Source of the DNA: FLUQ01 sp031551515
GTDB lineage: Bacteria > Desulfobacterota > Desulfovibrionia > Desulfovibrionales > Desulfovibrionaceae
DNA length: 64,000 nt
Assembly: GCA_031551515.1 (NCBI GenBank)
Contig: JAVBNL010000007.1
Coordinates: 14,461 to 78,460, forward strand
Direction: 5' to 3'
In this document: in pieces, positions 17,109-26,633 of the stretch
Layout: the number at the start of each line of letters is the position of its first letter
How positions within the stretch are numbered: position 1 is the first letter of the stretch
Made by a program: the position numbers and the translations under genes
The notes under the pieces: model-generated
Told to the model about the DNA's origin: nothing
The model's input: only the letters and a program-made list of their open reading frames with translations
The model's database searches: none

Positions 17109-18353
17109 CTACAACAATGGATTAGTCACGCCTTGCAGGCCGGCCAGAGCCAGCGCCAGCAACAGAGCGTTTTTCACGCCGGTCTGGCTGTTCGCCGGGT
17201 CGAACCATTCATCCAGGGTGTGCGTGCCGCCGGTGTCGCCGCCGGTGCGCAGCACCACGGCGGGAATGCCCCGGCTGATAGGCGCGTTGGCGTTGGTGCT
17301 TGAATGGGGCATCAGCACGGGTTCCGCCCCCACGGCCAGCGTCGCGGCCCAGGTGGCCTGCACGATGGTCGAATCTTGCGCCTGTTCACCCGCGGGCCTG
17401 TCGCCGAGGGGCAGAACATCCAGCGTGATGCGCGCGCCGCTTGCCTCGCGGAAGCGGTTTTCTTCATCCACGGCGTCTTTCGCCAGCGCCAGCATGCGCG
17501 TTTCAAGCTCCGTCAGGGAGGCGGAAGAGACAGAGCGCATATCCAGCTTGCAGCGGGCTTCAAGCGCGATGGAGTTCACCGAGGTTCCGCCGGAAACCAC
17601 CCCCACGGTATAGGTCGTTTTAGGCGTATCCTGCGTAGCCACGTCCGCCATTTTCGCGATGGCGCGGCCCATGGCGTGAATGGGGCTGGGTAGGCCGTAG
17701 GCCGACCAGCTGTGCCCGCCGGGCCCTTTGAACACCAGCTCGTAGCGCCGCGAACCCACGGCGCCGTAAACGATGTTGCCCGCGCTGCCCGGTTCGATGC
17801 TGACCACGGCTTTAACGGCCGGGTGGTCGTCCAAAAGCCCCTTGATGCCCCGGATGTCGCCCTCGCCCTCTTCGCCGGAGGTGCCGCCGATAAGCAGCGA
17901 ATGCACAGGGGCAAGGCCCGCGTGGCGCATGGCCCGCAAAACCGCCAGCACGGTGGCCAGTCCCGCCGTGTCGTCGCCGATGCCGGGGCAATAGAGGCGG
18001 CCGTCTTTTTCCGTCACGGCAAGCGGGGTCGCTTTGGCGAACACGGTATCAAGGTGGCCCTCAAGAACGACCTGGGGGCCGGAGGCCGCTTCGCCGGGCA
18101 CAAAGCCGAAGGCGTTGTCGTGCGCATCGATGAAGCAGCCGGATGCGCCGTATTCTTCCAACTTCTTTTTGAACATGGGCGAGCGCAGTTCCTTTTCCAT
18201 GAACGGCGCGCCGTGCAACAGAGCCATTTCTCTGATTTCCGCCACTTTTTTATCGTGGTCGGCGTCAATGAAGGCCAGGGCGCGCCGCACTTTCGCATCG
18301 GCCAAAAGCGCGTCAAAGACGGCCTGTATGTCGGAACGGATCTGATAGTTCAT
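17109..18353 (-). CDS. M20/M25/M40 family metallopeptidase or amidohydrolase
   Basis: A 414-aa zinc hydrolase of the M20 family. Metal and catalytic positions are all present: HLDTVF (His and catalytic Asp), CPGIGDDTAGL (bridging Asp), GTSGEEGEGD (catalytic Glu then metal Glu), VSIEPG (metal acidic residue) and GTHTLDEW near the C terminus (His). The GGHSW motif marks the dimerisation domain. It probably cleaves a peptide or N-acyl amino acid in the cytoplasm. AAGGACG precedes the ATG at 18353; the longer upstream frame includes the promoter and is not used. Compare the paralogue at 36120-37376, which lacks the catalytic Glu. Confidence 0.85.
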   Translation of the reverse strand: MNYQIRSDIQAVFDALLADAKVRRALAFIDADHDKKVAEIREMALLHGAPFMEKELRSPMFKKKLEEYGASGCFIDAHDNAFGFVPGEAASGPQVVLEGHLDTVFAKATPLAVTEKDGRLYCPGIGDDTAGLATVLAVLRAMRHAGLAPVHSLLIGGTSGEEGEGDIRGIKGLLDDHPAVKAVVSIEPGSAGNIVYGAVGSRRYELVFKGPGGHSWSAYGLPSPIHAMGRAIAKMADVATQDTPKTTYTVGVVSGGTSVNSIALEARCKLDMRSVSSASLTELETRMLALAKDAVDEENRFREASGARITLDVLPLGDRPAGEQAQDSTIVQATWAATLAVGAEPVLMPHSSTNANAPISRGIPAVVLRTGGDTGGTHTLDEWFDPANSQTGVKNALLLALALAGLQGVTNPLL

Positions 18354-18385
18354 AGGATACGTCCTTACTTTTAGCGTAAGCCTAT

Positions 18386-18414
18386 ATACTACTCCAGCCA
18401 TCAGGGGAATGCAA
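18386..18414 (-). promoter_or_regulatory. Promoter of the M20 peptidase (and probably ahbC)
   Basis: On the minus strand TTGCAT and TAGTAT are separated by exactly 17 bases, about 30 bases upstream of the peptidase start. Confidence 0.65.
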
Positions 18415-18437
18415 ACGGGAGGGGAGGATGCGCAACG

Positions 18438-18680
18438 GTGCGGCCCATGCGCAGAGAAGTGACCGTCACCCTGGATGATCGAGGCAATGAACTGACCTTT
18501 CGCATTCGCGAAATGAGCGCGCTGCAGCTTGAGCGCTGGATCATGCGCGCCTGCCTGGTCGCGGCCAGGGGCGGCGTGAAGCTGCCCGACGGCATGGACA
18601 TGCACGCGGTGCTCAACTTCATCCGCCAGGGCGACTATAAAACCGTGCTGCAGATATTGTCGGGCATTCAACTGGCATGA
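18438..18680 (+). CDS. Small protein resembling a phage tail assembly chaperone
   Basis: An 80-aa protein starting at GTG 18438, or more compactly at ATG 18447, with GGGAGG upstream. The sequence runs VTVTLDDRGNELTFRIREMS, then LQLERWIMRACLVAARGG, then a short helical tail. This pattern (short beta hairpin, REMSA, E-x-W helix) resembles tail assembly chaperones of Desulfovibrio-type prophages, but the match is from memory and unproven. It stands alone between a peptidase gene and the SRP RNA, with its own terminator, so it may be a domesticated or relic phage gene. Confidence 0.5.
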   Translation: MRPMRREVTVTLDDRGNELTFRIREMSALQLERWIMRACLVAARGGVKLPDGMDMHAVLNFIRQGDYKTVLQILSGIQLA

Positions 18681-18743
18681 GGTTTTGCCTCAAAAATCAT
18701 ACTTAATAAATATGAATTTTAAAACACGCCCTGAACCCGCCAT

Positions 18744-18780
18744 AAAAATTCTCGCCGCGCAAAACGGCGGGGATTTTTTT
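18744..18780 (+). terminator. Intrinsic terminator after the small phage-like gene
   Basis: Stem AAAAATTCTCGCCG/CGGCGGGGATTTTT (with G-U pairs) around CGCAAAA, ending in T7. Confidence 0.85.
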
Positions 18781-18787
18781 ACCCGCC

Positions 18788-18816
18788 TTGACAGGACCCT
18801 CTGACCGGGCTAGGTT
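18788..18816 (+). promoter_or_regulatory. Promoter of the SRP RNA gene
   Basis: TTGACA (18788-18793), a 17-base spacer and TAGGTT (18811-18816), positioned for a transcript starting close to 18820. Confidence 0.8.
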
Positions 18817-18907
18817 GCTCTCGAGCCGGGCGGCGGTAACGCCGCCAACCCCGCCAGGTCCGAAAGGAAGCAACGGTAACGGTCGTGCCGGGTGTCCGGC
18901 TCCTGGA
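18817..18907 (+). ncRNA. ffs: Signal recognition particle RNA (4.5S RNA)
   Basis: The conserved SRP domain IV is visible as CCAGGTCCGAAAGGAAGCA, with the asymmetric-loop AAGCA. The ends pair (GAGCCGG at 18823-18829 with CCGGCTC at 18896-18902), giving the long bacterial hairpin of about 90 nt. The tetraloop region reads CCGAAAGG. It binds Ffh for co-translational targeting of membrane proteins. The exact ends are estimated from the promoter and terminal pairing. Confidence 0.88.
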
Positions 18908-18938
18908 AAGGGCGAGAGGACTTCCTTTCGCCCTTTCC
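18905..18938 (+). terminator. Terminator of the SRP RNA
   Basis: The 11-bp stem GGAAAGGGCGA/TCGCCCTTTCC is followed by a modestly T-rich stretch. Confidence 0.65.
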
Positions 18939-19000
18939 GGTTGTTGCGTATTTTGGCATTGGAAAAACTGGCCGAATAGGCTAAAGAAAACTAGGCTTGC

Positions 19001-19018
19001 AAACGGGCGCGCCCGTTT
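19001..19018. repeat. Perfect palindrome upstream of mreB
   Basis: An uninterrupted 18-bp palindrome AAACGGGCGCGCCCGTTT lies about 32 bases before the mreB ATG. It could be a regulator site or a leader hairpin; no function is shown. Confidence 0.5.
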
Positions 19019-19050
19019 CCCATATATTTCTACACATAGGGCAAATACTC

Positions 19051-20091
19051 ATGGCCAAGATAATGGATTCCGTTCTCGGTGTTTTCTCCAGCGACCTCGC
19101 CATCGACCTCGGCACGGCGAACACCTGCGTGTACGTCAAGGGCCAGGGCATCGTGCTGCGCGAACCGTCCGTCGTCGCGGTGAAAAAAGACGCCCGCGGC
19201 AGCAACGTGGTGCTGGCCGTCGGGCAAGACGCCAAGCGCATGCTGGGCAGAACCCCCGGCAACATTCAGGCCATTCGCCCCATGAAAGACGGGGTTATCG
19301 CCGACTTTGAGGTGGCGGAAGCCATGCTGCGCCACTTTATCTCCAAAGTGCACAATTCGCGCCGCCTGGTGCGGCCGCGCATCATGATCTGCGTGCCCAC
19401 GGGCATCACCCAGGTTGAAAAACGCGCGGTCAAAGAATCGGCCCAGTCGGCCGGGGCGCGCGAAGTCTACCTGATAGAAGAACCCATGGCCGCCGCCATC
19501 GGCGCCAATCTGCCCATTCAGGAACCCACCTCGAACATGGTGGTGGATATCGGCGGCGGCACCACGGAAGTGGCGGTCATCTCGCTTTCGGGCATCGTGT
19601 ATTCCAAATCCGTGCGCGTGGGCGGCGACAAGATGGACGAAGCCATCATGACCCACGTCAAACGCAAGTACAACATGCTGATAGGCGAGTCTTCCGCTGA
19701 AGACATCAAGATCCGCATCGCCTCCGCGTACCCCATGGACCCTGAACAGGAAATGGAAGTTAAGGGCCGTGACCTTGTCACCGGTATCCCGCAGAATATA
19801 ATCATCACCTCTGAAGAAGTGCGCAAAGCCATCTCCGAACAGGTGGACAGCATCGTGCAGGCCGTGCGCATCGCGCTGGAACAAACCCCGCCGGAACTGG
19901 CCGCCGACATCGTCGACCGCGGCATCGTGCTGACCGGCGGCGGCGCGCTTCTGAAAGGCCTGGACCAGCTTCTGCGCGAAGAAACCTCTCTGCCCATCAC
20001 CGTGGTGGAAGATCCGCTCTCCACCGTGGTCATCGGCACGGGCAAGGCGCTGGACAATATCCATATCCTGAAGGAGGTCTGCATAGATTAA
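19051..20091 (+). CDS. mreB: Rod shape-determining protein MreB
   Basis: A 346-aa bacterial actin homologue. The phosphate-1 motif is AIDLGTANTCVYVKGQG near residue 20; the phosphate-2 and adenosine motifs are VDIGGGTTEVAVISL and LTGGGALLKGLD. It polymerises under the inner membrane and positions the elongasome. The ATG at 19051 begins MAKIMDSVLG; a start at 19063 (MDSVLG) is also possible. It is the first gene of a cell-shape cluster continuing with mreC, mreD, mrdA and rodA. The mreC ribosome site lies inside its last codons. Confidence 0.97.
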   Translation: MAKIMDSVLGVFSSDLAIDLGTANTCVYVKGQGIVLREPSVVAVKKDARGSNVVLAVGQDAKRMLGRTPGNIQAIRPMKDGVIADFEVAEAMLRHFISKVHNSRRLVRPRIMICVPTGITQVEKRAVKESAQSAGAREVYLIEEPMAAAIGANLPIQEPTSNMVVDIGGGTTEVAVISLSGIVYSKSVRVGGDKMDEAIMTHVKRKYNMLIGESSAEDIKIRIASAYPMDPEQEMEVKGRDLVTGIPQNIIITSEEVRKAISEQVDSIVQAVRIALEQTPPELAADIVDRGIVLTGGGALLKGLDQLLREETSLPITVVEDPLSTVVIGTGKALDNIHILKEVCID

Positions 20092-21043
20092 CGCCCTCAG
20101 GATTCGCCGCATTGTCTGGGCGGTCATTTTCGCCCTCTTTGCGTTTCTTGCCTTGTATACATGGAACGCGCGCACAGGATACCTCGACGCCCTGGCGGAA
20201 CGCAGCGGCCTGGAAGTCACCGGCTATTTGCTGCGACCCGGCATCTGGGCCAAAGATGAAATCACCGGGTACTGGCAGCAGTATCTGGCCCTTGTGGGCG
20301 TCGCCGAAGAAAACACCCGCCTGCGCGAAGAAATGCGCAAGGCGGAGCAATATATCGCTTCCCTTCGTGAAGACCAGGCGGAACTCGCCCGCCTGCGCTC
20401 TCTCGTCACCCTTCCCCCGCCCGAACACTGGACAACCCTTGGCGTTCGCGTGCTGGCGGGCCGTTTCGGCCCCGGCGCCGCGCTTGAATCGGTCATGATC
20501 AACCGGGGTTTCGCCACGGGCGCCGCGCCCGGCACCCCGCTCGTCACGCACCAGGGCCTGGCGGGCAAAGTCTTTCGCGCATCCCCGCACACCGCTACCG
20601 CGCTGCTGCTTACCGACAGGGCTTTTCGGGTTTCCGTCATCAGCCAGAAAGGCAGAGTGCCCGGCGTACTGGTCGGGGGCGGACCCCGCTCCAACCTTGA
20701 GGTACGCTACATGGCCCCCAACCTGCTGGTTGAAGCCGGGGATCTGCTGGTCACTTCCGGGCTGGACGGCGACTTTCCCAAAGGCATACCCGTGGCCCGC
20801 ATTCTCAGCGCGGAGCCGGGCAACGAATCGCTGTTCCAGCAGGTGCAGGCCGCCCCGCTCGTCACGCTGGAAACCATGGAAGAGGCGCTGCTGCTTATTC
20901 CCCCCTCTTCTTTTTCCGGCAAGAAAAACGAACCGCAAAGCATAACGGGGCCGATTGCCCCCGCGCCGCGCCAGGCAGCCAGAGGCAACGCGACCCTTAC
21001 GGGGCAGAGCGGGGCCCCCGCCCGCCGGCCGGGAGGCCGCTGA
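20087..21043 (+). CDS. mreC: Rod shape-determining protein MreC (apparent ATT start)
   Basis: A 318-aa MreC if begun at ATT 20087. It has a basic N terminus and one helix (residues ~9-25, RIVWAVIFALFAFLALY), a coiled coil (~55-90) and the two beta-barrel domains seen in GLAGKVFRASPHTATALLLT and GDLLVTSGLDGDFPKGIPVA. MreC is a periplasmic bitopic scaffold linking MreB, MreD and PBP2. No ATG, GTG or TTG occurs in frame between the upstream stop (20084) and TTG 20153, and starting at TTG would delete the anchor. ATT 20087 has AAGGAGGT (20071-20078) at ideal distance and overlaps the mreB stop. The C terminus is low-complexity, Pro/Gly-rich. Confidence 0.85.
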   Translation: MNALRIRRIVWAVIFALFAFLALYTWNARTGYLDALAERSGLEVTGYLLRPGIWAKDEITGYWQQYLALVGVAEENTRLREEMRKAEQYIASLREDQAELARLRSLVTLPPPEHWTTLGVRVLAGRFGPGAALESVMINRGFATGAAPGTPLVTHQGLAGKVFRASPHTATALLLTDRAFRVSVISQKGRVPGVLVGGGPRSNLEVRYMAPNLLVEAGDLLVTSGLDGDFPKGIPVARILSAEPGNESLFQQVQAAPLVTLETMEEALLLIPPSSFSGKKNEPQSITGPIAPAPRQAARGNATLTGQSGAPARRPGGR

Positions 21044-21047
21044 CGGT

Positions 21048-21536
21048 ATGGCCGCCGCCTACCCTTTTGCCTGGCGCAATTTCTTCTGGTGGCTGGCCTA
21101 CGGATTTGTCGCGCTGCTGGTGCAGTCGCGCCTGCCGGGCATTGACGCCTTTCTTCCCGGCCTGATCATCGCCTGCCAGGAAGAGCGGCCGCAGCAGCTT
21201 TTCTGGCTTCTTCTCGCCGCCATTTTGATACAGGAAGGCACGGGAGGCTTCGCTTTCGGCGGAACCCTGCTGTGGTACGGTTTCTTGCTGCTTCTCTTCC
21301 GGCTCGGCGAGTTTTTTTTCGCCACGGCCGGCTTTTTTTTCGTGATGCTGCTTGCGCTGGGCATGTCCGTTCTGCACGCCTGCCTGCTTTTCACATTCGG
21401 CGCCTTGCAGAACATGCCTGTTCCGCTCTCTCGCCTGGCGGAAACCGCACTCATCCAGGCGGCGCTTATCCCCCTCTTGTGGGGACCGGCTTTGTTAACC
21501 CGCAACAAGGTTCTACGCCATGAACATGGAATTTGA
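21048..21536 (+). CDS. mreD: Rod shape-determining protein MreD
   Basis: A 162-aa membrane protein with about five hydrophobic helices, in the invariable position after mreC. Sequence similarity within MreD is weak generally, so the call rests on topology, size and context. GGGAGG precedes the ATG at 21048. The last 17 bases overlap the start of mrdA, pointing to translational coupling. It is a component of the elongasome in the inner membrane. Confidence 0.85.
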   Translation: MAAAYPFAWRNFFWWLAYGFVALLVQSRLPGIDAFLPGLIIACQEERPQQLFWLLLAAILIQEGTGGFAFGGTLLWYGFLLLLFRLGEFFFATAGFFFVMLLALGMSVLHACLLFTFGALQNMPVPLSRLAETALIQAALIPLLWGPALLTRNKVLRHEHGI

Positions 21537-23334
21537 ACCGGAAGGGTACCAAGCCCCGCGCATCGGCCTTTTTCTGCTGTATGCCTGCATCGCCTTTCTG
21601 TTCCTGTTTTTCACCCTGCGATTCTGGTACCTGCAAGTGCTGCGCGGCGAAGATTACGCCCGCCAGGCGCAAGAAAACCGCCTGCACCCGGAACGCATCT
21701 ATTCCAACCGGGGGCTGATTCTGGACAGGCAGGGCAGGCTTCTGGCCGAGAACCGCCCGGCCTACTGCATCGCCATAACCCGTGACGACTGCCCCGACGT
21801 TCCCGCAAGCCTGGCCCAGCTCAGCCAATGGACGGGCGTTCCGCTTGAAACGCTGACCGCCAAGTACATGCAGGACAGGAACAAGGTCTCTTCTTTCGAG
21901 CCGCAGATTCTTCTTTCGGACATTTCTTTCGACGCCCTGGTGCAGATCGAGATGAAGCTGCCGCAATGGCCGGGGCTTTCCATCGTCATCCGCCAGCGCC
22001 GCCACTACCCGCAGGGCCCGCTCTTCTCACACATACTCGGCTACGTGGCGGAAGCGGGCGAAAAAGAGCTGGATGCCGACAAGGAACTGGCGCCGGGCGA
22101 CATCGTGGGCAAACAGGGCCTTGAGCTGCGCCTTGAAAAGCAGTTGCGCGGTAAAAAAGGCCTGCAGGAAATAGAAGCGGACGCCAAAGGCAGGCAGCTT
22201 GCGCGGGACGTGAAAGAGCCCCCCATCGGCGGCGAGAACGTTCTGCTTTCTCTGGACCTGGATATGCAGCAGGCCGCCGCCGACGCGCTGGGCGACGAAG
22301 CGGGCAGCATTGTGGTCATGGAGCCTTCAACCGGCCGCCTGGTCGCGCTCTTGACCAAACCGGCCTTTGACAACAACGCCTTTGCCGCGCGCCTTTCGCA
22401 CAAAGAGTGGGAGGCGTTGCGCACCGACCCCCGCCATCCGCTGATGAACCGCAGCATCCAGAGCGTGTATCCCCCCGGTTCCGTCTGGAAACTGATGATG
22501 GCCGGGCTCGTCCTTTCCGAAGGCATCAGCCCGAGAGACTCTGTTAACTGTTCCGGCTCCGTGCAGCTCGGCACCCACACGTTCCGCTGCTGGAAAGCCG
22601 GAGGCCACGGCCGGATCGACCTGGTGCAGTCGCTGGTGCATTCGTGCGACGTATACTACTATCAGATGGGCGAAAGAATCGGCATCGACAAACTGGCGGC
22701 GTTCGCCAAAGCTTGCGGCTTCGGCGACGTCACGGGCATCAATCTGCCTCACGAGCAAAAGGGCCTGGTGCCTGACAGGGCCTGGCGACGCAGCCGCGGC
22801 GAAACCTGGCAGAAAGGGGAAACACTCAACGTTTCCATCGGCCAGGGCTCCACCCTGGTCACCCCCATTCAGCTTGCGGACTTTGTTTCCGCCCTGGTCA
22901 ACGACGGGGTCATGCTCAAACCCAACTTGTCGGCCACAGCCCCGCCGGAAAAGAAGGGCGTATTGCCTATGAAGCCGGAAGCGCGCAAATTCATTCTGGA
23001 CGCCATGCGCCAAACGGTGGATTCCGGCACCGCGCGGGTGCTCAAACGCCCCGACGCCATCATCGGCGGCAAAACCGGCACGGCCCAGGTGGTGAAAATC
23101 GGCGACGTACGCCTGAAAAAGCACCAGATGAGCTACGAGCATCGCGACCACGCCTGGATAGCCTCCTGGGGCATAAAAGGCGACAAGACCTATGTGGTCA
23201 TCGTCATGCTGGAACACGGCGGAGGCGGCAGTTCCGCCGCCGGACCCGTGGCCAGGAAAATGTATGAGAGCCTTTTCGGCCCCGTTCCCGCAGTCCCCGC
23301 GGTCCCCGCGGCGAGAGCCGCGGAAAGCCAGTGA
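21520..23334 (+). CDS. mrdA: Penicillin-binding protein 2 (elongation transpeptidase)
   Basis: A 604-aa class B PBP. It has an N-terminal anchor helix (IGLFLLYACIAFLFLFFTLRF), the pedestal domain beginning with NRGLILDRQGRLLAENRPAY, and the transpeptidase domain with S321-V-W-K (PPGSVWK), SCD as the SxN-type motif and KTGT near residue 520. It cross-links new peptidoglycan during rod elongation with RodA. The C terminus has an Ala/Pro/Val tail. ATG 21520 or ATG 21526 can serve as start; both lie inside the mreD end. Confidence 0.95.
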   Translation: MNMEFEPEGYQAPRIGLFLLYACIAFLFLFFTLRFWYLQVLRGEDYARQAQENRLHPERIYSNRGLILDRQGRLLAENRPAYCIAITRDDCPDVPASLAQLSQWTGVPLETLTAKYMQDRNKVSSFEPQILLSDISFDALVQIEMKLPQWPGLSIVIRQRRHYPQGPLFSHILGYVAEAGEKELDADKELAPGDIVGKQGLELRLEKQLRGKKGLQEIEADAKGRQLARDVKEPPIGGENVLLSLDLDMQQAAADALGDEAGSIVVMEPSTGRLVALLTKPAFDNNAFAARLSHKEWEALRTDPRHPLMNRSIQSVYPPGSVWKLMMAGLVLSEGISPRDSVNCSGSVQLGTHTFRCWKAGGHGRIDLVQSLVHSCDVYYYQMGERIGIDKLAAFAKACGFGDVTGINLPHEQKGLVPDRAWRRSRGETWQKGETLNVSIGQGSTLVTPIQLADFVSALVNDGVMLKPNLSATAPPEKKGVLPMKPEARKFILDAMRQTVDSGTARVLKRPDAIIGGKTGTAQVVKIGDVRLKKHQMSYEHRDHAWIASWGIKGDKTYVVIVMLEHGGGGSSAAGPVARKMYESLFGPVPAVPAVPAARAAESQ

Positions 23335-23343
23335 GTTTTGGTT

Positions 23344-24459
23344 ATGAGCCCCATTGACCGCCGCCTTATCACCCACGCCAACTGGAGCCTGATCGGCTTC
23401 ATGGCTTTGCTGTTTCTTATCGGCCTTGCCAATCTGTATTCCGCCAGCGGCGTCCGCCTGGGCGAAGGGCTCGAGGTTTCTTCGTACTATCAAAAGCAAA
23501 TGATCTGGGGGGGCCTGGGCATTCTGCTCATGGCCGGCATCATGGCCTTTGATTACCGTCACCTGAAAAGCCTGGCCCCGCCCCTGTTTATTTGCAGCAT
23601 CGTGCTCTTGGTGCTGGTGCTGCTTTTCGGCAAATCCGCCAAAGGCGCGGCCCGCTGGCTGCATTTCGGCGGTTTTACCTTTCAGCCGAGCGAATTGGCG
23701 AAAATCAGCGTGCTGCTTATGGCCGCGAAAATGCTCGCCCTGACCCGCGAACCCCTGGGCTGGAAACAGTTCTTCCTGGTGCTGGGCATGGGCCTCATAC
23801 CCGCCGGGCTTATTTTCAAACAGCCCGACCTGGGCACCTGTTTGCTGGTGGTGCTGCTGCTGGCGGGTATGATTTTGTACCGCGGGGTCAAAGGCTATGT
23901 GTTCAAAACCTGCTGCGTCGTCATTCCGGCGGTGCCGCCGCTCGGCTGGCTGTTTCTCAAGCCCTATCAGAAGCAGCGCCTGCTGACTTTCTGGGACCCC
24001 ACCAATGACCCCTTGCACACTGGCTATCACATCAACCAGTCGCATATCGCCATCGGCTCGGGCCAGATGTGGGGCAAGGGCTTTCTGGAAGGTACGCAAA
24101 ACCAGTTGCGCTTTCTGCCTGAAAAGCACACGGACTTCGCCTTTGCGGTGTTCGGCGAAGAGCACGGTTTTGTCGGTTGCGTGCTGCTGCTGGCGGTTTT
24201 CTGTCTCTTTCTGCTCAGCATACTGCACACCGCCCGCGACGCCAAAGACCGTTTCGGCAGCATTCTGGTGGCCGGGGTCTTTTTTTATTTTTTCTGGCAA
24301 ATCCTGATCAACATGGGCATGACAATGGGTTTGATGCCGGTCGTGGGCATTCCTTTGCCCTTTATCAGCTACGGCGGTTCCGCGACCCTGGTCAATTTCT
24401 GCCTTTTGGGAATGGTTCTCAACGTTTCCATGCGGCGCTTCGTGTTTAAAGCCACGTAA
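23344..24459 (+). CDS. rodA: Peptidoglycan glycosyltransferase RodA
   Basis: A 371-aa SEDS-family membrane protein with about 10 helices. Signature blocks are FTFQPSELAKI near residue 120 and the C-terminal GIPLPFISYGGSATLVNF. It polymerises lipid II and partners with PBP2, encoded immediately upstream. The ATG at 23344 follows the mrdA stop by nine bases; an in-frame TTG at 23338 is a less likely start. Inner membrane. Confidence 0.96.
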   Translation: MSPIDRRLITHANWSLIGFMALLFLIGLANLYSASGVRLGEGLEVSSYYQKQMIWGGLGILLMAGIMAFDYRHLKSLAPPLFICSIVLLVLVLLFGKSAKGAARWLHFGGFTFQPSELAKISVLLMAAKMLALTREPLGWKQFFLVLGMGLIPAGLIFKQPDLGTCLLVVLLLAGMILYRGVKGYVFKTCCVVIPAVPPLGWLFLKPYQKQRLLTFWDPTNDPLHTGYHINQSHIAIGSGQMWGKGFLEGTQNQLRFLPEKHTDFAFAVFGEEHGFVGCVLLLAVFCLFLLSILHTARDAKDRFGSILVAGVFFYFFWQILINMGMTMGLMPVVGIPLPFISYGGSATLVNFCLLGMVLNVSMRRFVFKAT

Positions 24460-24551
24460 TGGGCCGCGCACGGGATCGCGCTTGATTTTTGCATGAAATT
24501 GCGGCAATATGGACTGCTATGCTACGGACATTGCCGGCAAAGGAGCGGATC

Positions 24552-24914
24552 ATGGCGAAAGATGAAATCAATGCCTTTCTCGGCGCAGGCACCGTGTACC
24601 AGGGGCAGTTGAATTTTCTGGGCGCCGTGCGCATTGACGGGCAATTCACCGGCGAAATCAAGTCCGAAGGCACGCTCATTCTCGGCCAGGACGCCAAGGT
24701 TGAAGGCAACGTCTCCGTCAGTCAGCTGATTTTGAACGGCAGCATCAGCGGCGACATAACCGTCGCGGGCAAAACCGTCATGCACAAAACTGCGCAGCTC
24801 ACCGGCGAGCTTACGACCAAATCGCTGATCATGGAAGAAGGCGCCGTTCTGCATGGCAACATTGTCATGTCCCCCGCGCGGAAAAACGCCGCCGGCAAGG
24901 ATTCCCCCAACTGA
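24552..24914 (+). CDS. Bactofilin
   Basis: A 120-aa protein of the bactofilin family (PF04519): a short N terminus followed by a right-handed beta-helix of repeated short strands (GQFTGEIKSEGTLILGQDAK, then VEGNVSVSQLILNGSISGDI) and a disordered tail. Bactofilins form nucleotide-independent polymers that localise cell-wall or polar factors. Its location next to rodA and a polysaccharide gene fits an envelope role. AAAGGAG is placed correctly before the ATG at 24552. Confidence 0.9.
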   Translation: MAKDEINAFLGAGTVYQGQLNFLGAVRIDGQFTGEIKSEGTLILGQDAKVEGNVSVSQLILNGSISGDITVAGKTVMHKTAQLTGELTTKSLIMEEGAVLHGNIVMSPARKNAAGKDSPN

Positions 24915-24937
24915 GCACGCCGTGAGGTTCATGCCCC

Positions 24938-26371
<1,434 letters not shown>

Positions 26372-26539
26372 GATGACGGCCGGTCGGCCGCCCTGGCCGA
26401 CACGGCCTATCGGGCCGGGATGTTGTGCCGGCGCGACAGCCGCCGGGGAATAAATCCCCGGCTTATTGCTTCGAACACGATATTCGGCGACTCCCCGGCC
26501 CTCCGCTGCGCGGCTGCCGCACATCCTGTGCCCCCCGCA

Positions 26540-26592
26540 AAAAAAAGCAAGCGGCCCGTTTTGTTACTCAATTGGAACAAAACGGGCCGCTT
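26540..26592 (-). terminator. Strong terminator of lptD
   Basis: A perfect 17-bp inverted repeat (26549-26565 with 26576-26592; core AAGCGGCCCGTTTTGTT) with a 10-base loop is followed on the minus strand by a run of T residues. Confidence 0.92.
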
Positions 26593-26633
26593 GACGCTGC
26601 ATTTGGGCAAAAGGCTTGCGGAGAAACAGGCTC

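Noticed and set aside
20153..21043. mreC starting at TTG 20153
   Set aside because: It would delete the membrane anchor and has no ribosome site.
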